NCBI GenBank assembly: GCA_035294245.1
Contig: DATGLG010000025.1
Span: 111,495-175,494 of the forward strand
Reading direction: 5' to 3'
DNA from: DATGLG01 sp035294245
Lineage (GTDB): Bacteria > Pseudomonadota > Alphaproteobacteria > JACZXZ01
DNA: 64,000 bases
The position numbers and the translations under genes are program-made. The notes beneath the pieces are model-generated. The model did no database searches and was not told the DNA's origin. It saw only the letters and a list, made by a program, of their open reading frames with translations. Shown one piece after another: positions 27,635 through 36,701 of this stretch. Each line of letters opens with the position of its first letter. The stretch's first letter is position 1.

Positions 27635-28849
27635 TCAGCTCGACAGCGAGCCGAGATATTTGAGCGGATCGACGGCGCGGGAGCCGTGGCGCACCTCGAA
27701 ATGAAGCTGCGGGCTCGACACGCTGCCCGAGCTCCCGGCCTTGGCGATCGGCTGCCCGCGCCTCACGCGCTGCCCGCGCTTGACCAGCAGCGTCTCGTTG
27801 TGCGCATAGGCCGTCATCCAGCCATTGTCGTGCTTGATCAGCACCAGATTGCCGAAGCCGCGGATTTCATTGCCCGCATAGACGACGACGCCGCTATCCG
27901 CCGCGACCACCGTTTCGCCGGCCCGCGCCGCGATATTGATGCCGTCATTGTAGAGGCCGTCCTCCTTGGCGCCAAACCCGGAAATGATCTTGCCCCGAAT
28001 GGGCCAGAGAAATCGCCCATTCCCTCCACCTTCTGGCGCCTCCGCCGGTGTCTCGCTCGCCGGCGGCAGGGACGCAAGCTTGGGCCCAGCCGCAACAGGC
28101 GGCGGCGGAGGCTCGACGGCTGCCGCGCCCGCAGCAGGCGAGAGCGCCGGCGGCGGTGCGGCCTTCGCGTCGCTGCCCGACGGTGGGGGAAGCGGCGATG
28201 CAGGTGTAGAGCCCGAAGCAACCTGGGGCGATAATGTTGGCGGCGGCGGCAACTGGGTAACGGTGATGCCGCCAGGCGAGGTTGAGGGAGAGGTCGTCGA
28301 GGTGAGGGGTTGCGGCCCCTTGGCGGGGATGCCGCCGCTCGGCGGCAGAGTTTCGACCTTCCGGATTTCGCCCGGTGAAGCGGGCTGCGCCGCAGGCGGC
28401 TCGGCCGTCACGCGGCCCGGCATGATCAGCGTCTCGCCGGTCCGAATCCTGTAGGGCGGCTTGATATCGTTGGCGCGCACAATCGCGCTCATGTCGGTGT
28501 CGCTCTGCCTCGCGATGCTGTAGAGCGTGTCGCCCGCCTTCACCACATGCACCTGGGGATGCGGCACGACGAGTTGCTGGCCCGGCCGCAGCAGATAAGG
28601 CGGCGAAAGGCTATTGGCGTCGATGATGGCGCGGATCGGCGTGTTGTTGCGCCGCGCAATCGCATACAGGGTGTCGCCGGGCTGGACCGTCACGCTGCCG
28701 GGCGGCGCCGGCGGGTAGCTTGCGGCAGCGGATCCGGAGGCGTGCCTCGGCGGCGGGACGGCCATCCAGCCGCAGCTCGACAGCAGGCTCCCCGCGATCC
28801 CGAGTGCCGCGGCGATCATGAGGCGCGGCGCAATCCCGCTAGCCGCCAT
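27635..28849 (-). CDS. nlpD: NlpD-like lipoprotein with two LysM domains and degenerate LytM domain
   Basis: A 404-residue envelope protein. The lipobox is LLSSC, followed by two LysM peptidoglycan-binding repeats (VQPGDTLYAIARRNNTP and VKAGDTLYSIARQSDTD), a long Pro/Ala/Ser-rich linker (~residues 150-265) and a C-terminal LytM/M23 domain. The first zinc motif is NDGINIAA with no His at the ligand position, while LHFEVRHG is kept, so it is probably an amidase activator rather than an enzyme. It starts 11 bp inside pcm; GGAG precedes this ATG, whereas the ATG at 28870 has none. It ends the tat–serS–surE–pcm run. Confidence 0.92.
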   Translation of the reverse strand: MAASGIAPRLMIAAALGIAGSLLSSCGWMAVPPPRHASGSAAASYPPAPPGSVTVQPGDTLYAIARRNNTPIRAIIDANSLSPPYLLRPGQQLVVPHPQVHVVKAGDTLYSIARQSDTDMSAIVRANDIKPPYRIRTGETLIMPGRVTAEPPAAQPASPGEIRKVETLPPSGGIPAKGPQPLTSTTSPSTSPGGITVTQLPPPPTLSPQVASGSTPASPLPPPSGSDAKAAPPPALSPAAGAAAVEPPPPPVAAGPKLASLPPASETPAEAPEGGGNGRFLWPIRGKIISGFGAKEDGLYNDGINIAARAGETVVAADSGVVVYAGNEIRGFGNLVLIKHDNGWMTAYAHNETLLVKRGQRVRRGQPIAKAGSSGSVSSPQLHFEVRHGSRAVDPLKYLGSLSS

Positions 28850-29495
28850 GCTGGCTCCGGGGGCCTGCATCGCCGGAGATTAAAGGCACGAAGCGCACGG
28901 GACCCATATCGCTCGTCTCGACACCTTCCAGTAATCGCCGCACCCGCAGCAGGCGCTGCTCGCCGTGGCGAACGCCGACAGGCAGCACCATGATACCGCC
29001 AAGTTTCAGTTGTTGCAGCAAGGCGTCGGGCAAGGTGGTCGCGGCCGCGGTCAGGATGATGCGATCGAAGGGCGCCTGGGAGGGCCAGCCGTGGCTGCCA
29101 TCGCCGCACTTGGTGGTGACATTTCTCAAGCGGAGGGCGGCGAAACGCGCCTCCGCCTCGACAAGAAGCGGGCGATGCCGCTCGATCGTGTAGAGACGCA
29201 GGCAAAGCTGCGCCAAGACCGCCCCCTGATAGCCCGACCCGGTCCCGATCTCGAGGACCTTCATGCGGTCGCCGACTTCGAGAGCCTGGGTCATGCGCGC
29301 CACGACGACGGGCTGGCTCAGTGTCTGGCCGTGCCCGATGGGCAGCGCGACATTCTCGTAGGACTGGTCGAGAAAAGGCTCGGGGACGAAGCTCTCGCGG
29401 GGAATCCGCTCGATCGCCGACAGCACCCGGGTATCCGTGATACCGGAACGGCGCAGCTCCATGATCATCCGAATCTTGCGTGCCTCGACGGTCAC
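28839..29495 (-). CDS. pcm: Protein-L-isoaspartate O-methyltransferase
   Basis: A 218-residue SAM methyltransferase repairing isoaspartyl residues: RESFVPEPFLDQSYENVALP, the substrate loop GHGQTLSQP and the SAM motif VLEIGTGSGYQGAVLAQL. The GTG start overlaps the surE stop by 4 bp (GTGA). surE–pcm–nlpD is a widely conserved order. Confidence 0.96.
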   Translation of the reverse strand: MTVEARKIRMIMELRRSGITDTRVLSAIERIPRESFVPEPFLDQSYENVALPIGHGQTLSQPVVVARMTQALEVGDRMKVLEIGTGSGYQGAVLAQLCLRLYTIERHRPLLVEAEARFAALRLRNVTTKCGDGSHGWPSQAPFDRIILTAAATTLPDALLQQLKLGGIMVLPVGVRHGEQRLLRVRRLLEGVETSDMGPVRFVPLISGDAGPRSQHGG

Positions 29496-30274
29496 CCGAG
29501 CTTCTCCCGGAGCCGCATCATCGTCTGGCGATGGGTGAGGTCGAGGGACAGCGGAGTCACGGAGATGGCACCGCGATTGATAGCGGCGAGATCGCTGCCG
29601 CGCCGCGACGGCTCCTCGGTGCGCATCGTGCCAATCCAGTAATAGGGCACGCCGCGGGGATCGAGGCGCCGCTCGAGCTCACCGCCGAGCTTCCGCCGGC
29701 CCTGGCTTGCGACGACAATGCCCGAAACCTGCTCCGCCGGAACATCGGGGAAGTTGACGTTGAGAAGCACGCCTTTCGGCCACCCTATGGCTGCGAGCTT
29801 GCGGATCACCGCAGCCGCGTGATGCTCCGCGGTGGCCCAACGCGCGCGCTGGCCGTGACCGACATGCTGGCTAAGCGCAATCGACGGAACGCCGAGCAGC
29901 GTCCCCTCCATGGCCGCCGCGATCGTCCCCGAATAGGTGACGTCCTCGCCGAGATTGCCGCCACGATTGACGCCCGAGAGCACGAGATCGGGAGGCCCAT
30001 CTTTCATGATGTGCTGCACGGCCAAGAGCACGCTGTCGGTCGGCGTCCCGTTGATGGCGAAGCGGCGCGGCCCGAGCGCGCGGATGCGCAGAGGGACGCG
30101 GAGCGTAAGCGAATGGCTGGCCGCACTCTGCTCGGTCTCGGGTGCGACGACCCAGACGTCGTCGGATAGGGTGCGGGCGATCCGCTCGAGCACCTTGAGC
30201 CCGTTCGCCTCGATGCCGTCATCGTTCGAGAGGAGGATACGGGCGCGGGAGAGATCGAGCAGGCCCTCAGGCAT
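29492..30274 (-). CDS. surE: 5'/3'-nucleotidase SurE
   Basis: A 260-residue metal-dependent nucleoside monophosphatase with the active-site start RILLSNDDGIEANGL, VVAPETEQSAASHSLT and VLSGVNRGGNLGEDVTYSGT. The ATG at 30274 lies 8 bp inside serS; a longer frame to 30316 overlaps more and is not family sequence. Confidence 0.96.
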   Translation of the reverse strand: MPEGLLDLSRARILLSNDDGIEANGLKVLERIARTLSDDVWVVAPETEQSAASHSLTLRVPLRIRALGPRRFAINGTPTDSVLLAVQHIMKDGPPDLVLSGVNRGGNLGEDVTYSGTIAAAMEGTLLGVPSIALSQHVGHGQRARWATAEHHAAAVIRKLAAIGWPKGVLLNVNFPDVPAEQVSGIVVASQGRRKLGGELERRLDPRGVPYYWIGTMRTEEPSRRGSDLAAINRGAISVTPLSLDLTHRQTMMRLREKLG

Positions 30275-31544
30275 GGGCGATACGCGCAAGCCCGCCCATA
30301 TAGGGCCGCAGCGCATCCGGCACCCGGATCGAGCCGTCGGCCTCTTGGTAATTCTCCATCACCGCGATGAGCGCGCGGCCGACGGCGACGCCGGAGCCGT
30401 TGAGCGTATGGACGAGGCGCGTTCCCTTCTCGCCGGCGCGGCGGAAGCGCGCCTTCATGCGCCGCGCCTGGAAGTCGCCGCAATTGGAGCAGCTCGAGAT
30501 CTCGCGATAGCGGCCCTGCCCCGCCAGCCAGACCTCGATGTCATAGGTCTTGCGAGAGGCGAATCCCATATCGCCCGTGCACAGCACCACGACCCGATAG
30601 GGCAAGCCGAGCCGCTTCAGAACCTCCTCGGCGCAAGCGGTCATGCGCTCATGCTCCGCCTCCGATTGCTCGGGATGCGCGATCGAGACCAGCTCGACTT
30701 TGTAGAACTGGTGCTGGCGCAGCATGCCGCGCGTGTCCTTGCCGGCAGCACCCGCCTCGGAGCGGAAGCAGCCGGTCCAGGCGGTGAAGCGGAGGGGGAG
30801 CTGCGCCTCATCGAGGATGCGGTCGGCCGCCAGGTTCGTAAGCGGCACCTCGGCGGTCGGGATCAAGCGAAGGTCGGCGCCCGCGATCTGGAACAAATCC
30901 TCGCCGAATTTGGGCAGGTTGCCGGTGCCATAGAGGGCCTCGTCGCGCACCAGCATGGGCGGGCTCACTTCCTCATAGCCGAACTCGCTCGTGTGCAGAT
31001 CGAGCATGAACTGCGCCAGCGCGCGCTCCAGCCGCGCCAAGGCGCCTCTGAGGAGAACGAAGCGCGCGCCCGACAGCTTGCCGGCGGCCTCGAAATCCAT
31101 CAGCCCGAGCCTTTCCCCGAGCTCCCAATGCTCCTTCGGCGCGAAGGCGAATTGCGGCGGTGCGCCGTGGCGGCGGATTTCTTGATTGGCCGCCTCGTCG
31201 GCGCCGACGGGCACGTCGCTTGCCGGAAGATTCGGTATAACCGCAAGCGCGGCATCCAACTCGCTCGCGATCGCCCGCTCCTCATCCTCCCGTTTCGCCA
31301 ACCGCTCCTTGAGCTGCGCGACCTCGGCCATCAGTGCCGCGGGGTCGCCGCCCTTGCGCTTCGCCTCGCCAACCTGCTTCGAGAGCTCGTTGCGCTTGGC
31401 CTGCAGCTCTTGGAATTCCGTCTGCGCTGCCCGCCGGCGCGCATCGAGATCGAGGATCGATTTCGACACCGGCGCCAGCCCGCGACTCGTTAAGGCGCGG
31501 TCGAAAGCTTCGGGATTTTCGCGTATCCACTTCAGGTCGTGCAT
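30267..31544 (-). CDS. serS: Seryl-tRNA synthetase
   Basis: A 425-residue class II synthetase. The N-terminal coiled-coil tRNA arm (~residues 30-105) is followed by class II motifs including TAWTGCFRSEAGAAGKDTRG, HQFYKVELV and the C-terminal motif 3 (LNGSGVAVGRALIAVMENY). It charges tRNA-Ser and also serves the selenocysteine tRNA where present. Confidence 0.97.
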   Translation of the reverse strand: MHDLKWIRENPEAFDRALTSRGLAPVSKSILDLDARRRAAQTEFQELQAKRNELSKQVGEAKRKGGDPAALMAEVAQLKERLAKREDEERAIASELDAALAVIPNLPASDVPVGADEAANQEIRRHGAPPQFAFAPKEHWELGERLGLMDFEAAGKLSGARFVLLRGALARLERALAQFMLDLHTSEFGYEEVSPPMLVRDEALYGTGNLPKFGEDLFQIAGADLRLIPTAEVPLTNLAADRILDEAQLPLRFTAWTGCFRSEAGAAGKDTRGMLRQHQFYKVELVSIAHPEQSEAEHERMTACAEEVLKRLGLPYRVVVLCTGDMGFASRKTYDIEVWLAGQGRYREISSCSNCGDFQARRMKARFRRAGEKGTRLVHTLNGSGVAVGRALIAVMENYQEADGSIRVPDALRPYMGGLARIAHA

Positions 31545-31614
31545 GGGCGCCCTACTCAGCCTTTGCGCCCTTATAAGCTGCGATGCGGGGGTCTGTCGAC
31601 GGGAGCTGCTGAAC

Positions 31615-32496
31615 TCAGTCCGCCTGGCGGCCCATATTGAAGTCGGTATCCTCGAAATGCTCGTCCGACGCGGTCGCCGCCGCGGCGGTGCGCTTCGCGT
31701 TTTCCGCCGCCTCCTCTTCGGCTTCGCGCGCGGCGCGCTTCTTCTCGATCGATCGGACCAGCCAGATCGAGCCCTCGTAAAGGACGAGCAGCGGGATCGC
31801 CAGCGAGCATTGGCTGATCACGTCGGGCGGCGTAAGCACGGCCGCAACGACAAAGACGATGAGCACGGCGTAGCGGCGCTTCGAGCGGAGGGTCTCGGCC
31901 GTGATCATGCCGGCACGCGCCATCAGGCTCAACAGCACGGGAAGCTGGAAGGCCAAGCCGAAGGCGAAGAGGAGATGCATGACGAGCGAGAGATACTCGT
32001 CGACTTTCGGCATCACCTCGATCGCCATCTCGCCATTGCCGCCGGGACGCTGGAACTGCAGGAAGAAGTGCCAGGCGAGCGGCATGATCACGAAATAGGC
32101 CAAGGCGGCGCCCATGAGAAAGAGGATCGGCGTCGCCACGAGGAACGGCAGAAAGGCCTGCTTCTCGTGCTTGTAGAGGCCGGGCGCCACGAACTTCCAT
32201 AGCTGGATGGCGATGAGAGGGAAGGACACCATCAGCGCGGCGAAGAGCCCCACCTTCATATAGGTAAAGAACGCCTCGTGGAGCGCCGTGTAGATGAGCG
32301 CCTTGTGCGCGCTGCTCGGGAACTGCTCTGCGAGTGGCAAAGTCAGGAAATTGAAGATGTCGTCGGCGAAATAGAAGCAGACGAGGAAGGCGACGACGAA
32401 CCCGAGAAGGCAATAGATCAGCCGCGCGCGCAGCTCGACGAGATGCTCGAGGAGCGGCATCGACTTGTCGCCCGGCGGGCCGTCACCGTCGACCAT
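31615..32496 (-). CDS. tatC: Twin-arginine translocase subunit TatC
   Basis: A 293-residue, six-helix membrane protein that recognises twin-arginine signals. Family features are MPLLEHLVELRARLIYCLL at the N-terminus, FPLIAIQLWKFVAPGLYKHE and FGLAFQLPVLLSLMARAG. The Lys/Glu/Ala-rich C-terminal tail (~40 residues) is longer than in E. coli. It starts 21 bp after tatB. A substrate is predicted in this window at 638-1786. Confidence 0.97.
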   Translation of the reverse strand: MVDGDGPPGDKSMPLLEHLVELRARLIYCLLGFVVAFLVCFYFADDIFNFLTLPLAEQFPSSAHKALIYTALHEAFFTYMKVGLFAALMVSFPLIAIQLWKFVAPGLYKHEKQAFLPFLVATPILFLMGAALAYFVIMPLAWHFFLQFQRPGGNGEMAIEVMPKVDEYLSLVMHLLFAFGLAFQLPVLLSLMARAGMITAETLRSKRRYAVLIVFVVAAVLTPPDVISQCSLAIPLLVLYEGSIWLVRSIEKKRAAREAEEEAAENAKRTAAAATASDEHFEDTDFNMGRQAD

Positions 32497-32517
32497 CTAA
32501 GCTACTCCTTGCGACGC

Positions 32518-32997
32518 CTATGGCTTGGCCGGCGCATCGGCATCATGAGAAGCAGGCTCGGCCACGGGTACGGGATCAAGCCGCGGCGTCACCGGCGCGG
32601 CCTCCGTTGCCGCTATCGCCACGGTCGCCGGAGGCGATCCCGCTTCATGCGCAATACTTGGGACCGGTGACGTTTGAGGTTCGACCGTGGGAACGGAAGC
32701 GGCCGTCTCGGCCTGCATATCCAAGCTCTTCGCCACCTCGCCGCCCGGATCGATCGTATGGTTGATCGTCTGCCCGAGGTCGGTATTGACCGTGCCCTCG
32801 ATTTGACGCTTCACCTCATGGAGCTCGGCCTCGCGCGCGATCTCCTCGATGCCCGACTGGAAGTCGCGCGCAAGCGAGCGCGCCTTCCGCGCAAATTGCG
32901 CGAAGGTCTTGAGCACCTTCGGAAGATCCTTCGGTCCGATGGCGATCAGCGCCACGACGGCGATGAGCAGCAACTCGGACCAGCTCATGTCGAACAT
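32518..32997 (-). CDS. tatB: Twin-arginine translocase subunit TatB
   Basis: A 159-residue protein with the short N-terminal membrane helix and amphipathic helix of TatB (MFDMSWSELLLIAVVALIAI, GPKDLPKVLKTF) and a long Pro/Ala-rich soluble tail. It forms the receptor with TatC. Confidence 0.95.
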   Translation of the reverse strand: MFDMSWSELLLIAVVALIAIGPKDLPKVLKTFAQFARKARSLARDFQSGIEEIAREAELHEVKRQIEGTVNTDLGQTINHTIDPGGEVAKSLDMQAETAASVPTVEPQTSPVPSIAHEAGSPPATVAIAATEAAPVTPRLDPVPVAEPASHDADAPAKP

Positions 32998-33058
32998 GGC
33001 CGGTCACATCCCAAGCAGGCCGGATCGAACTCTGATGCGGAAATCGCGCGTCCTTCGC

Positions 33059-33322
33059 TCAGCCTCGGGCCGCATCGTCCCGGCGCACCTCTGCGCTCTG
33101 CGCCGCAGCCCCGGGCTGCACCCCACCTGTCGGATTTCCGGCCGGAATGCTCTTGGGCGCTTCCATATTGGCGTGCTCGTCTTCCTCGTGGAGGCCTTTC
33201 TTGAAGGCCTTAACGCCCTTGGCCATGTCGCCCATGATGCGCGAGATCTTGCCCCCGCCTCCGAAGAGTATAAGCACGACGGCCAGCACGATCAGCCAAT
33301 GCCAAATACTAAATGATCCCAT
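33059..33322 (-). CDS. tatA: Twin-arginine translocase subunit TatA
   Basis: An 87-residue pore-forming component: SIWHWLIVLAVVLILFGGGG then the amphipathic GDMAKGVKAFKKGLHEED. It is first of the tatABC group, with 61 bp to tatB and 146 bp after scpB. Confidence 0.95.
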   Translation of the reverse strand: MGSFSIWHWLIVLAVVLILFGGGGKISRIMGDMAKGVKAFKKGLHEEDEHANMEAPKSIPAGNPTGGVQPGAAAQSAEVRRDDAARG

Positions 33323-33468
33323 ACCTTGCTCCTCACTGCCATGTCCGCGGGCGGCCGCCGGATGATGGCAAAATCGCCCCGCTATCGCAATCGACAGGGC
33401 ATCCGAACTCCATATGTAGGCCTTCGCCGGATGACCACAAAGGCTTTCCCGCGCCCCGGCCGCCAGGC

Positions 33469-34164
33469 TCAGTGCGTGGCCTCCGTCGGCGGCTCGTCGG
33501 CGTCATCCTCCTCGACCGCAAGCGCCTCGAGGCTCGCATCGGCATCCTCGGTCTCCTCCTCGGCGGCTTCGCGCGTCGCCTCGGCCTCGGCGAGCTGGTC
33601 CTCCGTCATCGCCGCGCCATAGGCCGCGATCGCCGGCCGCTTGTCGAGGAGACCCGCCGCCTTGAGCTCCTCGATACCGGGAAGGTCCTTCACGCTGGCA
33701 AGCCCGAAATGGTCGAGAAAGGCCTCCGTCGTCACCCAGGTGAGCGGCCGTCCGGGCCCCTCCTTGCGGCGCCCCGGCTTGATCCAGCCCGCCTCGAGCA
33801 GCACGTCGAGGGTGCCCTTGCTCAGAGAGACGCCGCGGATCTCCTCGATCTCGGGCCGGGTCACCGGCTGGTGATAGGCGATCACCGCCAGCGTCTCGAC
33901 GGTAGCGCGATTGAATTTGCGCGGCACCACCTTCTCGGTCCGCAGGTAGGCGGCAAGGTCAGGGGCGGTGCGGAAGGCCCATTTCCGGCCCACGGCGACG
34001 AGATGGACGCCACGATTGGCATAGAGCTGGGCCAGCTCGGCGATCAGGCCGGGCACATCGGCCCCTTCGGGCAAGCGGCTCGCGAAGGCCTCCTCGTCGA
34101 GGGGCTCGGCGGACGCGAAGAGAAGGGCCTCGACGAGGCGGAGCTGTTGCTGACGGTCGTTCAT
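33469..34164 (-). CDS. scpB: Segregation and condensation protein B
   Basis: A 231-residue ScpB with tandem winged helices (LRLVEALLFASAEPLDEEAF; RATVETLAVIAYHQPVTRPE; GWIKPGRRKEGPGRPLTWVT) and a strongly acidic tail (~residues 185-231). It forms the SMC–ScpAB condensin for chromosome segregation. The ATG overlaps the scpA stop by 4 bp. Confidence 0.95.
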   Translation of the reverse strand: MNDRQQQLRLVEALLFASAEPLDEEAFASRLPEGADVPGLIAELAQLYANRGVHLVAVGRKWAFRTAPDLAAYLRTEKVVPRKFNRATVETLAVIAYHQPVTRPEIEEIRGVSLSKGTLDVLLEAGWIKPGRRKEGPGRPLTWVTTEAFLDHFGLASVKDLPGIEELKAAGLLDKRPAIAAYGAAMTEDQLAEAEATREAAEEETEDADASLEALAVEEDDADEPPTEATH

Positions 34165-34946
34165 TCACCCTCGCGGCGCGCCCGCACATAAATGGGTCCG
34201 AACAGGCGATCCTGCCGGATCTGGGCCTTTCCGGAGCGCGTCAGTTCCAAGCTGGCGGCGAAGGTCGCCGCCACCGCCGAGCGCAGCACCAGCGAGCCGC
34301 GCAGATCGGACGGGAGAAAGTTCATCAGCGTCTGCCAATCGGGCACCTTGCCGAGCATCTCGCGCAGACGGGCGAGCGCATCGTCCATCGAATAGAGCTT
34401 GGTTGGCAGAATGCGCAAGGTTGTCGCGGCTTCCCGCTGGCGTTGTTCGCCATAAGCCTTGAGCAACTCGTAAAGCGTAAGCTCGTAATATGGCTTTTTG
34501 ATGATCTCGGGGCGCTCCGGCTCGCCGCGGGGAAAGACGTCGAGGCCGAGCCGGGGCAGCGCCAGGAGACGCACTCCCGCGGCGCGCATGGCTTCGAGGC
34601 GCTGGAGCTGGAAGCGAAGGGCCGCCGCCATCTCGGCCCCGCTCGGCTCCTCTCCGTCATCGGGCTGCTGGGGCAGCAGCAGGCGCGATTTGAGATAGGC
34701 GAGCCAGGCGGCCATCACCAAATAATCGGCCGCGATCTCCAAGCGCAGATCGCGCGCCTGCTGGATGAAGGCGAGATATTGCTCCGCAAGGGCCAGGATC
34801 GAGATCTGGACGAGGTCGACCTTCTGCAGTCGCGCCAGCTCCAGGAGTGCATCGAGAGGCCCCTCATAGCTCCCGAGCGCGACCACGAGCTGCTCGTGGG
34901 GCAGGACCGCCGGCGCTGAATCCTCGAAAATCTCTTCGCTGCTCAT
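34161..34946 (-). CDS. scpA: Segregation and condensation protein A
   Basis: A 261-residue kleisin of the SMC complex: YEGPLDALLELARLQKVDLV near the N-terminus, DYLVMAAWLAYLKSRLLLPQ, and the C-terminal winged helix that binds the SMC head. The ATG at 34946 begins the conserved part; the frame extends to 35018 without family sequence. Confidence 0.94.
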   Translation of the reverse strand: MSSEEIFEDSAPAVLPHEQLVVALGSYEGPLDALLELARLQKVDLVQISILALAEQYLAFIQQARDLRLEIAADYLVMAAWLAYLKSRLLLPQQPDDGEEPSGAEMAAALRFQLQRLEAMRAAGVRLLALPRLGLDVFPRGEPERPEIIKKPYYELTLYELLKAYGEQRQREAATTLRILPTKLYSMDDALARLREMLGKVPDWQTLMNFLPSDLRGSLVLRSAVAATFAASLELTRSGKAQIRQDRLFGPIYVRARREGE

Positions 34947-34959
34947 CGCCTTTCCGTCG

Positions 34960-35658
34960 CTACCAGTTGCCCGTGAGCTGCAAAATCCATTCGAACAGCT
35001 TCTCGACGGGCCAGCCAAGGATCCAGCTTAGCACATTGAGGTCTGTGCCCGTGGCACGGCCGATCTCCGGCAGGACGATGATCAGGCCGAGGAGGATCAA
35101 CAGCCCCCAGCGCTCGAGCCGTGCAAGCGGGCGCGCCAGCGCCATCGGCAACAAGCCGACCGCGACCCGTCCGCCATCCAAAGGCGGCAAAGGTATCATA
35201 TTAAAAGCGGCGAGTATGATATTAATCTCAATTGAGTTTTCTAGATTAGCCCTGGCCCAGCCGCCGGCCAGCTTGGGAAGGAAGGGCGCGACGTGGATCA
35301 GCAACGCGGAGACAATGGCGAGAAGGATGTTCATGGCGGGACCGGCCGCGGCCACCCAGATCATGTCCCGCTTCGGGTTGCGCAGCCGCGCAAAGTTCAC
35401 CGGCACCGGCTTGGCATAGCCGAAGAGAAACGGAGCGCGGAAGAGCAGCAGCAGCCCGGGCAGCAATATCGTGCCGAAGGGGTCGACGTGGCGGAGCGGG
35501 TTGAAGTTCACCCGCCCCTGGCGCGTCGCGGTATCGTCCCCGAACCAGTTGGCGACCAGCCCGTGGGATACCTCGTGGAAGGTGACCGCGATGATCACCG
35601 GCAGAACCCAGATCGACGCCTGGTAGAGAATGTAATCGAGAGGAGGGGCTGGGCTCAC
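34960..35658 (-). CDS. Site-2 protease family (M50) membrane metalloprotease
   Basis: A 232-residue multi-pass protein with zinc motif FHEVSHG in membrane segment 1 and the third-ligand motif LPPLDGGRVAVGL. These Rip/SpoIVFB-like proteases cut within membranes; the substrate is unknown. The GTG at 35658 has GGAG six bases upstream and leaves a 10-bp gap after nagZ; a TTG at 35694 would overlap nagZ. Its place between nagZ and scpA is typical of alphaproteobacteria. Confidence 0.92.
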   Translation of the reverse strand: MSPAPPLDYILYQASIWVLPVIIAVTFHEVSHGLVANWFGDDTATRQGRVNFNPLRHVDPFGTILLPGLLLLFRAPFLFGYAKPVPVNFARLRNPKRDMIWVAAAGPAMNILLAIVSALLIHVAPFLPKLAGGWARANLENSIEINIILAAFNMIPLPPLDGGRVAVGLLPMALARPLARLERWGLLILLGLIIVLPEIGRATGTDLNVLSWILGWPVEKLFEWILQLTGNW

Positions 35659-35668
35659 GGCGCTCCGC

Positions 35669-36694
35669 TTACGCTGCCGCAAGAAGGGCGTCAAGCTCGG
35701 CCAGCGCCGCAGCGCGATCGAAGTCGCCCGGCCTGCCGCGCTGGGCCTCCGCCCGCGCGATTCGCTCGCGCGCGGCCTCGCTGAGCGATGGCGTCGCCGC
35801 TATCACCGCTGTCATCTCGGCCATATCCCCGGAGCAATGGAGCGCCACATCGCAGCCGGCGGCGAGGACCGCCTGGGCGCGCGCTGCGAAATCACCCGCG
35901 AGCGCCTGCATGCCGAGATCGTCCGAGAGGAGCACCCCTGCGAAGCCGATCTCCCCACGGATCACCTCGGCGATCACCCGGCGGGAGGTCGTGGCCGGCG
36001 CCGCAGCGTCGATGGCCGCATAGGTCACGTGGGCCGTCATGGCCCACGGCGCATCGGCGAGGCGTTGGAACGGAACCCAATCGGTCGCCCGCAAGACGTC
36101 TGCGCCTGCCTCGACGACCGGCAGCTCGTGATGGCTGTCGGCGGTGGCCCGCCCATGGCCGGGGATGTGCTTGACCACCGGAAGCACCCCGCCCGCCAAG
36201 AGGCCGTCGCAGAAAGCGCGGCCGAGTGCCGCCACGCGCGACGGCTCGCCCGCGAAAGCACGATCGCCGATGACATCGTGGGTCTCGGGCAAGGCGAGAT
36301 CGAGGACCGGGGCGCAATCCACCGTGATGCCGAGAGCGGCAAGCTCGTCGGCGAGAAGGCGCGCATGGAGCCAAGTCGCGCGCTGGGACGCCGCCTCGTC
36401 CCTCGCCGCTAAGGCGCCGAAGCGGGCGGCGGGCGGTCCCTTGCGCCAATGGGGTGGTCCAAGCCGCGCGACCCGGCCGCCTTCCTGATCGATCAGCACC
36501 GGCGCGTCGGCGCGGCCGACGGTCTCGCGCAGCGCCGCGACCAGGGCGCGGACCTGCGGGGGCGACTCGCAATTGCGCGCGAACAGGATGAAGCCCAGCG
36601 GATCAGCCTCGGCGAAGAAGCGCCGCTCCGCCTCGCTCAGGCTGGTGGCGGCGCAGCCGAGAATGGCGGCGCGCGGGGTTTGATTGCGAGCCAC
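35669..36694 (-). CDS. nagZ: Beta-N-acetylhexosaminidase (GH3)
   Basis: A 341-residue cytosolic glycosidase of peptidoglycan recycling, removing GlcNAc from anhydro-muropeptides. GFILFARNCESPPQV, VLIDQEGGRVARL, the catalytic loop VKHIPGHGRATADSHHELP and VLLSDDLGMQAL are all present. The GTG start lies 7 bp after the SPOR gene. Confidence 0.95.
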   Translation of the reverse strand: MARNQTPRAAILGCAATSLSEAERRFFAEADPLGFILFARNCESPPQVRALVAALRETVGRADAPVLIDQEGGRVARLGPPHWRKGPPAARFGALAARDEAASQRATWLHARLLADELAALGITVDCAPVLDLALPETHDVIGDRAFAGEPSRVAALGRAFCDGLLAGGVLPVVKHIPGHGRATADSHHELPVVEAGADVLRATDWVPFQRLADAPWAMTAHVTYAAIDAAAPATTSRRVIAEVIRGEIGFAGVLLSDDLGMQALAGDFAARAQAVLAAGCDVALHCSGDMAEMTAVIAATPSLSEAARERIARAEAQRGRPGDFDRAAALAELDALLAAA

Positions 36695-36701
36695 GGGGTC
36701 G

